DNA of 64,000 nt from Lumbricus rubellus (GCA_945859605.1 OX243816.1:39575957-39639956); one strand, 5' to 3'; numbered from the stretch's first letter, positions 12,629 to 24,639 are shown. The notes: generated by a model not told the origin, from the sequence alone. A program made the numbers and translations.

Positions 12629-12812
12629 CTCTGTCTATTACCGTGTAACGGACTTTGAACCCGCTTTCGCTTACGTACAGGTTACTTCGAAAGTTCAGCA
12701 CAACAGCAGCGCAATTGGAAAATTCAAATTTCAGAGGCGTCGTTTTTATTCCGCAGTATTTCCTGATTGAAGATAAACTCGGCACAACAGATTCGTCCGA
12801 TAAGCAGCTTAC
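12629..12812 (-). CDS. CUB domain D, second-half exon
   Basis: Acceptor ...TTGAATAG, donor GTAGGT; phase 0 to phase 1 (184 nt). Contains VSCLSDES, KYCG, FSNCAAVVLNFRSN and SGFKVRYTVIDRG, the conserved second half of a CUB domain. Same length as the exons at 14,761 and 43,957. Confidence 0.85.
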
Positions 12813-12839
12813 CTATTCAAAAAATTAAAATAACATTAA

Positions 12840-13690
12840 CCCTTGAGGTAATCAGGGGTAAAAAATAACCCCAGCCTACTTTTTTCGTATACCTTTTTTG
12901 AATAAAAGAAAAGAGACTTTTGCTTTTGTGACTTTTTCTAGATATGTTTTTTCTTCACAATGCCGTTTTCAGATGTCCCACATTGTGCTGCCACCTAGCG
13001 GCAGACTGCTGTGAAAAGTAAGGTTTTATATTCCGGTACTGGATAAATCATTTCTACACTATGTAGTTGTAAACATAGGTAGAACTGAATTATTGTTGGA
13101 AAAATTATGTGGCTGTTCTATTTTTGCATATGACTTAGTCATTCTTTGCTGTATACGATTTATATTTCAGGTTGCTTTATATTATTGTAGTTTACGTACT
13201 TTTGCATAAAACTATAGAGATAAATAGGTGAGAATTTCAAAAGGTTTTTCATGTCACAGTTTTCTTCAGTGTAGTTGTATTACGTTCTCCAACATGGCGA
13301 GAGCACGCACATTCAGTAGGCTTACGTTTGGACAGTGTTTCTGCTGGAAGTTGGTCATGGGCTAATCAGACCGCTTATCACGCACCGTTTCGTAGCCTAA
13401 CGGCGGACTAATTTTGGTAGCATGGTAGCATTGACACACAACTTATTACTACTTTCGCTTTAGACAGTCATAATTATTGGAACGAGTCAACATTAAATTG
13501 TTTAATTCAAGATTTCCTACTCAATAGGCTACATTCAATAACGTTGTCTATGGTTCTTGTCTATCAGATAAATTAAACATAATCAAAATTGGTTATACAT
13601 TTCCCAAGATTTGACGAAAAAAATTGGGGGTAATTTTTGTACCCCCCGGTTACCAACAACTGTAACTAAAAAGGGGCTACCCTATAAGGG
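12840..13690. mobile_element. piggyBac-like MITE
   Basis: Flanked by TTAA on both sides (12,836-12,839; 13,691-13,694), with ends CCCTTGAGG and CTATAAGGG. Subterminal hairpin-like words are GGGGTAAAAAATAACCCC at the left and GGGGGTAATTTTTG...CCCCCC at the right. No transposase fragment seen in 851 bp. TTAA duplication plus CCCTT ends is the piggyBac signature. Confidence 0.7.
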
Positions 13691-13985
13691 TTAATGAATA
13701 AAACGATGATTTCGACATTCCTGGCTAACGCATGGCTGGTGGACTGACTGACTGTATGTGAGAATTCTAGAATGAAAATCGAATACTGGAATGAATGAGC
13801 CAAGGCTCCAAAGACCACCACTAGCCTACACCTATATTATAATAGATGTCAATTCTCCAGGGAGTGCATGTGCCTCCGCTTGCCCCGGTGTGCTGGCGCT
13901 CATGCATGTCTTTACATGTACGTGCGTACCCTTACCATGCTACATGCAACGTGACGTTTCGTATGCATTACTTAAAGCTACTTAC

Positions 13986-14194
13986 AGTCAGCCAGTCGCT
14001 ATAGCAGTAGTCCATGGAAGGCGTATTCGAACTCCCGTCCAGTCTGAATGAGAGGAAAGACAGGCTAATTGCTGTCCTTTCACCGCCAGCAATAGAATAC
14101 AAGCAGTTCAGATTGTGTGGATAGGAGAGAGGGAACCGTGGTGATGTGATGAATCCAGTTGAACCACTGAACGATGTATTACCACATTCCGCAT
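13986..14194 (-). CDS. CUB domain D, first-half exon
   Basis: Acceptor ...TTCCATTAG, donor GTAAGT; phase 1 to 0 (209 nt). Typical CUB start ECGNTSFSGSTGFITSPRFP with YPHNLNCLYSI, then ISLSFLSFRL and DYCYSDWLT. The best-conserved CUB half in the window. Confidence 0.92.
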
Positions 14195-14284
14195 CTAATG
14201 GAACAAGAACAGACAGCGACAGTAAGTCTATTGTATGACATTTTCTCAGCAAAGCATTCATGATCATTCATTCTTTTTAGGCAA

Positions 14285-14369
14285 ATCAAGGGAGGACGTA
14301 TGGTCGCTGCTCTGTCTATGCTTGTTAACTGTCGCGTTGTGTCGACCGGTTATTTTATCAATAAAACGA

Positions 14370-14400
<31 letters not shown>
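14285..14400. repeat. Interspersed repeat ending in (TA)n
   Basis: GTCGCGTTGTGTCGACCGGT followed by TATTTTATCAATAAAACGAA and a TA run (about 14,371-14,397). The same sequence with few changes occurs at about 7,110-7,165, so it is a dispersed repeat. Confidence 0.5.
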
Positions 14401-14402
<2 letters not shown>

Positions 14403-14760
14403 GAACAGTAATTATAGCTAAGTGCAAGGCCTGTTTAAGGGATTCTTATAACTGTATACATTCTTTCCCTCCCCCATCCTGCAGTGTATGGCAAATTACT
14501 CCCAATTGGACTACATCTTTAAAACTAGCCTATATCTAGCTGCACAGAAGCGCTTCTACAATTGCACAAATCCATTTAGAACTGCACATTATAAGGAAAA
14601 GTGCAACAACGAAAAGCCCAATCTAAGTGGTAACTTTTACATGTTTGGCCTAATGAGCATGGAGTCTATAGTTAAGAGGAATTGCTAAAATCATTTTGGT
14701 CACGAGATAATTCAAGACGATTGTATAATAAGGTTCCGACAGAAAAGCTGAACCGCTTGC

Positions 14761-14944
14761 CATAATCTCCCATCCTGTAGCGTATGGTAATTCCTCTGTC
14801 GGAGGACGTATGGTCACTGGTGAAATTGAGTACGACGCTGCGACAAGCGGTGAATCTTGCAATAGTTGGTTCATGGTATCCACATAGTTTTCTGTCTGCC
14901 AGAGGATGAGCCACCGACTCTCCTCCGTCGGACATGCAAGTTAT
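14761..14944 (-). CDS. CUB domain C, second-half exon (GC donor)
   Basis: Acceptor ...CTTGAACAG; phase 0 to 1 (184 nt). Encodes ITCMSDGGESV, RKLCGYHEP, VVLNFTSDHTSSDRGITIRY and ends in GDYG exactly where the homologous exon 43,957-44,140 ends. At that junction the donor reads GCAAGC instead of GT, so this is either a GC-AG intron or a damaged donor. Homology fixes the junction. Confidence 0.85.
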
Positions 14945-14948
14945 CTGT

Positions 14949-15050
14949 TCAAGCGTCAATAATAATTGGCTTTGACAAGGTAAGTATTAATTTTTTTATT
15001 AAGTATGTAAGTATGTGGGTAAGTAAATAAGTAAACAAGTAAGTAATTAG
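14949..15050. repeat. GTAA-rich simple repeat
   Basis: Degenerate GTAAGTA/AATAAGTA words just before the SINE candidate. Confidence 0.6.
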
Positions 15051-15340
15051 GCCAGTACTGGCATAGTTAGCTACGCCGGTAAGCGAGAGCGGCATACGTC
15101 TGTTGGTTGCAACTGACTGCGGTTCAAGCTCCGGGCTGGGAGTTAACATTCAGAGATTTAGATATCTCGGGCTAGCATGCATGGGACGCAGGGGTGCAAG
15201 TTGCCGCGGAGCGACCTTGGGCAAGTTGCTTACCCATCATTGTCTGTGGGTAAGGCAACGGGAAACCACCTCACTCATCTCATCCCAAGGGCGTAAAGCC
15301 AATGAACCTGCCTACGGGCAGAGCACCATCATCATCATAT
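15046..15340 (+). mobile_element. Candidate tRNA-derived SINE
   Basis: Has an A-box-like TAGCTACGCCGG (about 15,066) and a B-box-like GGTTCAAGCTCC (about 15,120) in the order and rough spacing of a type-2 RNA polymerase III promoter, then unrelated body sequence and a CATCATCATCAT simple tail. It lies in an intron of the CUB gene. No target duplication was confirmed. Confidence 0.5.
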
Positions 15341-15484
15341 TAAGTAATTACCATTTTGAACCGCTTCGTGCAGACACATTACGAGAACAGAACATCGAAA
15401 CAGACCAATCAATGCGTGTACAATCGCAAAAATATTCAATATTTGCATCTACAAAATATGGACATCTTTGGAGCTGTACATGTA

Positions 15485-15957
<473 letters not shown>

Positions 15958-15979
15958 AAAAACAGTAATAAACCACCTG

Positions 15980-16744
15980 AATAGCATGCGTGTCAAGATC
16001 AGTTAATTAGGAATGGTTGGATAGTTATGTGGACGATTATAGATCCCAAAAGAGTCCGTCGTAAAAATTAGGCCTACTTCTTGGGCGATTTTAAATTTAA
16101 GTCCGAAGCTCAATTCAAATAGATACTTGAAGGACAAGATTTCTAATGGTTTTCAGTGGCCATCGCTTTCAACTTTCTGAATAGACGACGGAATGAAAGG
16201 GTATAGTTCCACGCTAAAACGAAAATTAATGAACGAGACATTTCGTAGCGCAGCTATGTTGCTCAGTACACACTAGATGCCACAACAAAATTATGATTGT
16301 TAACCACGCCGTGCATCAACATAATGTAAAATAGGCATACACAGCATCTCTCTGTGCAGGGTGCTTTTACAGCCTGCTCTGCGAGTATTCATTCTGACCA
16401 TGATGTCTGAACAAGCCTAGGTTTAACATTTCCGATGCGCTATGTGCAGACATCCCTGAGTGCTTGTTCAGGCATGCATGGATCATACAAAAACAGGTGA
16501 CTTCACACCTTATTCGACTGACACAATTTGTGTCTTGTCAGCGTCGGCAACTGCATGTACATGATTGTATGTTAAACTGATGGTTTAAACGCAGATTGTC
16601 GGCGAATTGGCCGAACTAATGGATTAATTTTATTAATAGCGTTCATATAAATAGGCGGTTAAAAAACACGTAACAACAATATTGAATGCGATATTCATCA
16701 CCAATAACCGAAAATTTATCCAGACGTGTAATGGTAATCTTCAA
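15980..16744. other. Intron sequence, no feature seen
   Basis: Unique AT-rich DNA with no recognisable domain or repeat. Confidence 0.5.
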
Positions 16745-16923
16745 AATTCTAAAGCGCTATACAATTACAATTACAATACAATTAGTCATTTGTATCGCGC
16801 TAATTAGCCCTTTAATGCCGGAGGGTATAGGTCTATAGGATTTCCCATACATTTTACTACACTCTCGGCATCAAAGGGTTTTTACAAAATCAAGTCTTGC
16901 ACAAGAGCGCGCTTCACTAAAAT

Positions 16924-18072
16924 CTAGTCACAATGCATTGAAAATAAATGAGATTTTAACTTTGATTTAAACTGTGATATAGATGAGCATTGGCGAATGG
17001 AGGTCGGAAGACTGTTCCATTCTTTAGGTCCTGAGCTCGAGAAGGAACGATTCCCAAACTTTCGGTTTGTACGAAGAGTAGCAAAATCACTTCGCGAGGA
17101 TGACGAAGACCTCTGGACTTGGAGGCAGAACATGGCGTGACCATGGATGCCATGTAGGAAGGAGAGGTTTCGTAGTGGATATGAAACATCAGAAGGAAAA
17201 TTTTGAAAGCAATACGAGCACGGATGGGAAGCCAGTGTAGTTGTTTCAGAGTTGAAGTGATGTGGTCTCTGGGACCAAGACCTTTTATCAGGCGAGCGGC
17301 CGTTTGTAGAACTGAAGATAGGGGTTGAAGTGTTGATGATGGAAGACCAGATAGAACAGAGTTGCAGTAATCGAGGCGAGAGATGACGAGAGCTTGAGTG
17401 AGAATACGAAGGCAAGTTTCATTCAAGCAACGTTTCACTTGTCGAATTTGACGAAGGTGGAAAAAGCATGTCCTGGCTACAGAAGATATAATGTTGGTTC
17501 ATGTTTAAACTGCTGTCAAGTAGCATACCAAGGTCGCGAATCACATCAGATGGTGGAATAGAGCAGTTTGAGTCGAGGTCGAGAGTTTTCATTAATTTAT
17601 TGTCGTTTCGTCCATTTTGACGGTCAAACCAAATGAGTTCTGTCTTGGTGGCATTTAGCTTCAAACGCATAGATGCACACCAAGACTCAATATCATGGAA
17701 ACAGGCTGCATTTTTGATTTTGATGTATAAAGATTTGAGGAGCCAGACAGGCGCAGAATCCAATTCGCACTGCTTTGATGACGAATCACTTATAAGTTTT
17801 TCAACTTCACCAACTGTGACTTCGTCAAACCAGCACAGCGAATGTGAAATCGGAGGTAGATTTGAGAAATCCGGAGTCGGTGCATCTTTAGTCGAATCAC
17901 GGATCATGTCTATTTTGTTTTCAAAATAATCAAGGAGTCTATCTGGAGAAATACGTGAGGTGTCTTGAGGCGGTGTAAGTAGCGTGTTCAAGGATTTCCA
18001 GAGTGTTCGACTATCACCTTGAGCACTCTCGATGCTGTGACGAAGATAATTTGAACGTTTTTGCTGAAACAA
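16924..18072 (-). pseudogene. LINE reverse transcriptase remnant lacking its core
   Basis: The upstream segment has RISPDRLLDYFENKIDMIR and VEKLISDSSSKQCELDSAP, which in this family lead into the palm. The frame then jumps to FHDIESWCASMRLKLNATKT, which normally follows the FADD box. The stretch carrying the catalytic aspartates has been lost by an internal deletion near 17.7 kb. A frameshift near 17.42-17.44 kb separates the C-terminal part, which ends LHWLPIRARIAFKIFLL and GPKEWNSLP in different frames. Confidence 0.8.
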
Positions 18073-18300
18073 GATTCGTTGAGAGCGTTAACCTGGGTTC
18101 TCCAGCGGAGCTCCATGTCTTTGGAAGGCGAATTTCGGGATTGACGTTCGAGGCGACGAGTTAACTTTTTTGATGTAGCACAGATTCCATTGAACCATGG
18201 GCAGTCAGGTACTTTTCGTATAGTTATTTCTCTTCGTGGGGCATGTTTATCCAAGATATCTTCCATAGTTGAGTCGTAGAGATCGAAGAGCTCTGCAGCG

Positions 18301-19331
18301 TTAACATTTGAGTCTTCCTTCAATGATGCTTGTTTGAAGAGGTCGGTGGATTCGAGAACCAAAAGCTAATTGGTCACATTTTGCGAAGGAGCGGCGTATG
18401 ACTGACTGACGGATTATTGGCGGAAGCTGATGCGCAATGTTGAAATGAATGATGGAGTGATCACTGTGATCAGATACTGATGGCGGAAAAATCTTAATGG
18501 TACTCACTATCAGCTTGTCATCCACACGGGTCATGATAGCGTCTAAAGTATGTCCATGAATTTGAGTTGGCCCTGTAACATGCTGAGTGAGATCGTGACT
18601 AGCAATGAGTTTACTGAAACGTTTCGAGTCGGATTTGTTTATTTCATCCAGGTAGATATTCAGGTCTCCAAGGATTATGACATGGCAGGAGAATTTGGTG
18701 ATAGACGCGAGAAGGCTTGAAATTTCGGTGAAGAACTCCACATTTATACTTTTCTAGCCTGGACGGTAAATGACAATGATGAGTGAGTGTAGATCCCTGA
18801 AAGTAAAATACATGTATGCCGCAAGATATTCAAATGTAGAGAAACTTCCAAGGTCTCTCATCGAAGCTGTTAGGTGTTCTTTGTAAATGATGCATATTCC
18901 TCCACCTCTTGGTCCTCGTTGATTAAAAACCACTGGCGGAGAAAGTCTAGCTTTTTCTAGACAGATATAGGAATTTGGCACCGAGGCAATGAGGCCTGGG
19001 GAGTTGACAGATTCATGAGATGTCTCTACGATAGCCAGAATGTCAAGTTTTTCACTGACGATATGATATGTTCCTGAATTGTAGATTTGTTTCCGATTGA
19101 ACACGCATTCCAAGAGCCTATTTTACAGCCAGTTGAGATGCGTGATCGCTGGTGAACAACCGGCGATGTGCGTTGCACCCTTGGGCAGGGTTTCGGGTGG
19201 ATAGGATTCCAGATTTTTGAAGAGAAGAGGATTTTCCGGATAGGACGAGGAAGTTTGGTTGCACTGTGTCGAATTAGCAAAAGATCTGAGAACGAATACT
19301 GAACAGCGTGTTGGCTTTTTCTAATATCCAT
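18301..19331 (-). pseudogene. LINE AP-endonuclease remnant
   Basis: Fragments in two or more frames carry APE-type endonuclease motifs: GSWNACSIGNKS, LDILAIVETSHES, RGPRGGGICIIY, IVIYRPG, VIILGDLNIYLD and SVSDHSDHSIIHF. Frame changes near 18.74 and 19.1 kb show it is broken. Confidence 0.8.
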
Positions 19332-19875
19332 AGTTAAGTTTAGAGTCTTTGAGCGATAATATAGTCAGTCCATTTAGCGAGTTGAAACGGTTTTCGTAGA
19401 TAATTGCCTTTTTGAGCAGGCAATAAACAAAACTTAAAGATCATGAAATCCAGAAGACATAGAGATGCAGCAAACTAAAATTTTCAGTCAAGTTTACTCA
19501 TTTAAGTCATGCAATAAACCAAAAATGTTGTGAAGAAACGTAAACACGAGCGCCCGAGGCGCTCGCCATAAATACCTACTTGAGAGCGAAACGCATTGCA
19601 CCAGTTCATTCAACGGAGCTGCGTTGAGTTGTCAGAAGAAGAATCGAATCCCGTTGCCAGAGGATCAGGAAGGCAGAGCACAGCTATCAAGGTGGGTGCC
19701 GTCTTGGTTGGGAACTGGAAAGTGGAGGAATTCTTGAAGAAATGAGACATTCATTTTTGAGCCTGATGTGAAGATAGGCTACTGATGACACTTCGCAGTG
19801 ATGGTGGAGGAACAGAAAAGTGTTTAGGAATGTAAATATTTGTTAAGTGTAAACGAAATATTTTAAACCACTGAC

Positions 19876-20081
19876 CGTCAGCCAACCTCCGCTATTACAG
19901 ACTTCATTCCTGTCGTAATAAGATCCAAGGTACAGACGGTCTATGCTAAGAACGACGGAATTGACATGACCACTGTCGATGGTGTACAAACAACTGACAC
20001 GTCTCAGATAGTTAAACAGCAAACGCTGAGTGGCGACAATTCCGGATAGAGCTGAGAATGACGTATTGCCGCATATCTCAT
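19876..20081 (-). CDS. CUB domain C, first-half exon
   Basis: Acceptor ...TTTTGTCAG, donor GTCAGT; phase 1 to 0 (206 nt). Encodes EICGNTSFSALSGIVATQR, VSCLYTID, VVLSIDRLYLGSYY and a cysteine before GGWLT. Very similar to the exon at 51,363-51,571. Its partner is 14,761-14,944 across a 4.9-kb intron holding the LINE and SINE. Confidence 0.9.
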
Positions 20082-20397
20082 CTGACAAAACAACAAGATT
20101 TTTTCTTACTAACTGAGAACTTTGTCTTCTACTCGCTACAGTTATCGTCTTCATTAATTTTGAAGAGGCCTGATATCACCGTCAACACGAACCACTACCA
20201 TCAATGTCACCAGTGCAATACCCACAAACGAAACATATCCGCCAATGTTATCCAAAAGCCAGCAACAAAATTCGCGACATCATGTAACACCCACAGAGCA
20301 ACAACAGTGTCACTACCTGAACTACCGCATAATATCGACACCATAATTCTCTCAAATGAAATTATTAAAATATACGAAACAAGCCCTTGGGACATAC

Positions 20398-20620
20398 CTG
20401 GTCCGTAGACTCTAAAAGGAAGACGGGGAGTGTACTCGACTGCAGAATAATAGCTGTAAGTGCTTGAACGGATAGACATCTTCAGCGTACTACAGTCATA
20501 AAAGACCAGCTCACTTTCCTCAATATAATAATACGATGATGTGCTTCGACGACAGAACACCCTGGTCGACGTGGTCGTGTTGGGATTCAGTTCTGCACTT
20601 CCTTCCGATACACAACCGAC
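20398..20620 (-). CDS. CUB domain B, second-half exon
   Basis: Acceptor ...CACTTCAG, donor GTATGT; phase 0 to 1 (223 nt). Starts VGCVSEGSAEL, has VFCRRS and LVFYDCSTLKMSIRS, and ends VYGPG. Longer and more divergent than its relatives, but phase and order fit. Confidence 0.8.
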
Positions 20621-20678
20621 CTGAAGTGAAGGATGACAAACGCTGAAATCTACGATGAGTTGCTAAACGTGTCTAGAG

Positions 20679-20760
20679 CAGGGGTTCTCAAACTTAATTT
20701 TTATTGTACCCCCAAGTAAAAAAATCGAATGGTGGCGTACCCCCAGCAAAGTCAGTTGAT
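20679..20760. mobile_element. hAT-MITE-like terminus, partial
   Basis: CAGGGGTTCTCAAACTT at 20,679 followed by GTACCCCC words matches the well-known CAG(G/T)GGTTCTCAAACT type of hAT termini. A GTACCCCTTAAA word occurs near 21,235, but no clear opposite terminus was found. Confidence 0.4.
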
Positions 20761-21614
20761 ACTCAGATCAGAAACAAAATGCCATTGCTTTGTTTCCATT
20801 GCAGTGACAACTAAAAAGTCCTTTTAATCATTGTATGTTGTGGCCTATTAGAGTCGTATAGAGCCTGCAGGGAGCAAAATTGAAAAAGTTTTAATGAGAA
20901 AAATTTATTTTTCTGGAATTATCAATCCTTAGAACAATTCAGCTATCCTTTTTGAGCTCTATCATATGCTGAGAATTTCTGGCTTTGGTTCTTTAAACAA
21001 ATTAGCCTATACATTATGTTTGTTTAAAATTTTGAGTGGCAGACCTAAATATAAACATGTTGCGTGCATTATAATATAAGCTTAGTATGTGAGTCTAATC
21101 ACATGTTGTGAAAGAAAGAAATGACGATGCTGTTAAATGAAGCAACGTTAAAAATCATTGCTACCATAATCAAGGAAAAATCGACACAGCACCATAAACT
21201 CAAAGAAAAATTTATTTTTCTGGAAATTTTCGCGTACCCCTTAAATAGATCATATTCATTATAATTGTATAAGCTTATGTTTGTTAATGAGATAAAACAG
21301 GTTGGCAAGTTCGCAACTTAGGAAGGAAGAATTTCTACGGGTTATACGGGCGCTCGTTGAAAAGGCATTATTATAGAGAACAGTACTATTAATTGGGGAC
21401 GAGGCTTTTTCATCGTCTTTCGGTGGCAATGCAAAGTCATAAAGAATGGCCATGGGCTGAGGCTGTATGACCGGTTAGAACAAACTCCTCAGTACATGAT
21501 GATGAATAATGGACAATGCTGTTGCTCCACGCTATACCGATACAACTTGATCTATAGGAACTCCGATACAATTATATCAAATGAGTTTAGAAACTCACTT
21601 TTCGAGTTGCACGT

Positions 21615-21750
21615 GTATGTATGTGCGTGTGTGTGTGCGTGTGCGTGCGTGTGTGTGCATGTGTGTGTGCGTGCGTGTGAGAAAAGACGATCCATTCATT
21701 CATTCTGGGAATTTATATAGTGCCTCTTCAACAGACCTACTCTGAGACTT
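21615..21750. repeat. (GT/GC)n and LINE 3' end
   Basis: A GTGTGC-rich tract (21,615-21,680) adjoins, on the minus strand, the CTGAGTAGG...GAAGAGGCACTATATAAATTC 3' signature of the CR1/L2-like family with an ATTCATTC tail. Confidence 0.6.
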
Positions 21751-22155
21751 TGCTTTCTGGCGCAGGCCTACTTTTTTAGAACTTCGTTACAAATGGCAAT
21801 TAGCATTCTTATTTCAAGCGTATAATATTATCGGCAACGCTTCTTTGGGGAATCACACTGCAGGGCATTTTTTAGCGTGCAGTTCTACACAAAATGTGCA
21901 GTTCTAAACGGATTTGTGCAGCTGTAAAAGTCCTTCTGTGTGGTTAAAAAAATAGTAAAAAGGGTCATTGTCATCCATTTGGGAGTAACTTGCCACGGAG
22001 GATGGGAATGGAAAGAAGAGGTTGTGCAGTTCTAAAAATCCTTAAAAGAAGTCCTCTGTAATACTGAAAGGCGCGATATTAAATGTAGGCCTATATAGAT
22101 AAAGAAAAAAATCTTATAACTGATTCGTTCGTGATTGAAGCGAACGCATGCTTAC

Positions 22156-22361
22156 CGTCAGATTGTCTGTGCTGCAGTCATGAAATGACTGAAGAATTTG
22201 ATTCGAGTGTCTGATGGAGTTTAGATCAAGAATAATATGACCAGAGAGATTTGTCGATATGGTATAAATGCAGTTGACTGTTGCAGGATAGTACGTGGGA
22301 TTTTTAGGTAGGTTGATGACTCCCGAGGAACCGTTAATCAGCCTAGTACCACAGTCGAGTT
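22156..22361 (-). CDS. CUB domain B, first-half exon
   Basis: Acceptor ...TTATTGCAG, donor GTAAGC; phase 1 to 0 (206 nt). Encodes ELDCGTRLINGSSGVINLPK, VNCIYTIS, IILDLNSI and HDCSTDNLT. It is the first exon downstream of the Polinton-filled intron. Confidence 0.88.
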
Positions 22362-22399
22362 CTGCAATAATAACCACGTACGTCACGTTCCGAGTTTTA

Positions 22400-22596
22400 C
22401 AGTGGCGGCGCCATCATAGGTCGCCGCAGGTTATTTTACAATCTGCCTTTTTTTGTCTTGATCTGCATCATGACTTGCCGACACTTCTTTGAAATCGGAA
22501 ATATCTTCTTTAGACTTAACTTCTTCGACCTGCCTATAAACTCCTATGACCAAAACGCGACCTGCTGAAATTGTATGGCTAGCGCCGCCCCCACCG
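22400..22596. mobile_element. Degenerate hAT-like MITE
   Basis: Left end CAGTGGCGGCGCCAT resembles the hAT unit at 46,152. The right end GCGCCGCCCCCACCG is a degraded inverse. The flanks GAGTTTTA and GTGTTTTA match at seven of eight positions. It ends 58 bp before the Polinton duplication. Confidence 0.4.
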
Positions 22597-22660
22597 GTGT
22601 TTTACCACGTGGAGAAAACTTCTCACGAATAAATTCTCACAGTCAGCGTAGTTGGGAGTC

Positions 22661-23018
22661 AGTAGTAGTTATTTGGATAACCTCGGCCAGGCGCTATAGG
22701 AGTCATCTACCACAGGGTTAGTAGAAGGCCAGACCTGACAGAGGGTTATAATAATGTGAAAATAGGAATGCGTTATCATAAGCCGTTTTCAAATGAGAGC
22801 ACTTTTTCGTTACTGACCACGCTCTTTGTGCGATATAACATGGACATAAATCGACAGTTGTTATTTAGACAAGCTGGACCCAAACACTGAGACCCCCAAA
22901 CACTGGGACCCCAAGCACTAGGACCCAAGCACTAGAACCAGGCGCTATAGGAGTGGAATATGGGTGGCTAGACCAGAGCGTTAAGTAGGCCTACTGGAAC
23001 CCGGTGATGGTGATGATG
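22661..23018 (+). repeat. Polinton left TIR
   Basis: Inverted copy of 41,743-42,115. Contains CAGGCGCTATAGGAG twice and a small internal repeat of CAAACACTGGGACCC/CAAGCACTAGGACCC type (about 22,875-22,940). Confidence 0.95.
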
Positions 23019-23104
23019 CTAGCATATTTTCTATTTGAGCTAGTTGGCGCATCGCGTTTAGAAGCTAGAAAAATCGGTTATATTCTTCTTGATCAGCAAG
23101 GAAA

Positions 23105-23157
23105 CTAAGGTCGTAAGAATGCCGCTGAAAAGTCTCTACCTAATATATTTATAGCGA
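23105..23157 (-). pseudogene. C-terminal scrap of the C1q-type fibre gene
   Basis: The minus strand ends FSAAFLRP and stop (TAG at 23,105-23,107). C1q domains finish in an F-S-x-x-L strand, and the fibre frame at 24,640-25,279 is cut just before that strand. The LINE between them therefore seems to have split one gene. Short length makes this tentative. Confidence 0.5.
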
Positions 23158-24285
23158 TGGACGAATGAACAATTCTCCATAGGAATTTTTCTAGACTTGG
23201 CTAAAGCCTTTGATACCATCAACCATGGCATACTGCTAAAAAAGCTGTCCATCTATGGCATTCGAAACACCCAGCTAAAATGGTTTGAAAGTTATTTAGA
23301 AAACAGAATGCAGCTAGTTAGCTGCAATGGTAGTAAATCACCTTTAAAAGAAATTAATTACGGAGTCCCACAAGGCTCTATCCTTGGCCCACTGCTGTTT
23401 ATCTTATACATAAACGACCTGCCTAGTGTAGCTCCTGATCTATTTTTTCTATTGTTTGCAGACGACACTAATATTTTTAACTCTCATTCCTCACTTGAAG
23501 CATTAATTAATCATACTAACTCCGACCTAGAAAATATAGCAGAATGGTTTCGCTCTAATAAGTTAACTCTCAATCTCGATAAAACTAATTACATCATCTT
23601 TAGGTCACATAAAAAAGCACTTCCAACGTCTTATCCTAATTTATGTATTTTCGGTACACCTATCACTTTAGTGCAATCATCGAAATTTTTAGGAGTTTAC
23701 GTAGACCAACACCTGTCCTGGAACGAACACGTGTCGAATATCGCAACAAAAATAGCAAAAAATCTAGGAATTTTATCACGCATATCCAGAATTCTCCCAC
23801 CACAGACCAGAACCTCACTCTATTATACACTCATACATCCATACATATCTTACTGTAACATTGTTTGGGCTTCTGCATATAAGTCAAACCTCTCGAAAAT
23901 TCTTGTCCTCCAAAAAAGGGCAATACGATTTGTTGCAAAAATCCCTTATCGAGCCCACACGAAAGCAGAATTTTTAGGTCTAAAAATACTGCAACCAGAT
24001 CAAATAAGGCAATTACAAATTGGAATATTTATGTATCGATATATCCATAATCAACTACCAGCTACCTATAAAGATTACTTCAAATTCAGAATTGATATTC
24101 AAGAGCGTGGCTTGAGAAATACTAACCCTTTCTATATTCCCTTTGCCCGCACTAATACAAGGCTTGCATCTATTAAATGTATTGGACCAAGAACATGGAA
24201 TAGTATTCCTCTTGATATTCGCTCCCTGCCGTCTCTTCGTCTCTTTAAACGGGAGCTTTCTACCTTCATCCAACAAGGAATGTAG
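23158..24285 (+). CDS. Non-LTR reverse transcriptase, C-terminal part, open
   Basis: Uninterrupted frame from the 5' truncation to a natural stop. In order: SIGIFLDLAKAFDTINHGIL (palm with first aspartate), NYGVPQGSILGPLLFILYIN, FLLFADDTNIF (catalytic FADD), LTLNLDKTNYIIF, SSKFLGVYVDQHLSWNEHV, then the thumb-like tail ending in GPRTWNSIPLDIRSLPS. The endonuclease and N-terminus are missing, so it cannot function alone. The absence of stops suggests a fairly recent insertion. Confidence 0.92.
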   Translation, partial: WTNEQFSIGIFLDLAKAFDTINHGILLKKLSIYGIRNTQLKWFESYLENRMQLVSCNGSKSPLKEINYGVPQGSILGPLLFILYINDLPSVAPDLFFLLFADDTNIFNSHSSLEALINHTNSDLENIAEWFRSNKLTLNLDKTNYIIFRSHKKALPTSYPNLCIFGTPITLVQSSKFLGVYVDQHLSWNEHVSNIATKIAKNLGILSRISRILPPQTRTSLYYTLIHPYISYCNIVWASAYKSNLSKILVLQKRAIRFVAKIPYRAHTKAEFLGLKILQPDQIRQLQIGIFMYRYIHNQLPATYKDYFKFRIDIQERGLRNTNPFYIPFARTNTRLASIKCIGPRTWNSIPLDIRSLPSLRLFKRELSTFIQQGM

Positions 24286-24639
24286 ACCTCTACCAATCTG
24301 GGGAAATACTGTTAATTCACCTTCATACGGGAGTGTGCACTTGTTTTTCGTGTATATGACTGCACTGACTTTATTCCACTTTTCTAACTCACCTTTTGTT
24401 TTGTATTAGTATGCTAGTTAAGATATTTTGTTCATAAAGCTGCTTTATTTTTCCAATCGGCCGTGCTGAATTTTTCTAAACCAATTCTCTCAGGTGGCCC
24501 TGGCTAGCGGGACCTTTGGCCCCTTTTGGGTCTCCTGTGCGATCCGACATAAGACATATATGATGTAGAATTACAGTATCTTTAAAGTTTGTGTTGGTTG
24601 CCGAATAAAAAATGTTATGTTATGTATGTATGTATGTAA
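23158..24639 (+). mobile_element. 5'-truncated CR1-like LINE inserted in the Polinton
   Basis: Starts inside the reverse transcriptase and ends with AATAAAAAATGTTATG and a TATG repeat tail. On both sides lie pieces of the Polinton fibre gene, so it inserted after the Polinton did. No target duplication is evident; exact edges are uncertain by several bases. Confidence 0.8.

Larger units (their letters stand above)
16745..19340 (-). mobile_element. L2/CR1-like non-LTR retrotransposon, internally deleted
   Basis: Minus-strand LINE with a 5' AP endonuclease region (19.3-18.3 kb), linker (18.36-17.7 kb), C-terminal polymerase region (17.44-16.92 kb), and a 3' end in TTGTAATTGTAATTGTA-type repeats at 16,756-16,790. 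A hairpin (CCCTTTAATGCCGGAG / CTCGGCATCAAAGGG) lies in its 3' UTR at about 16,810-16,880. Frameshifts and a missing polymerase core make it dead. Confidence 0.85.
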
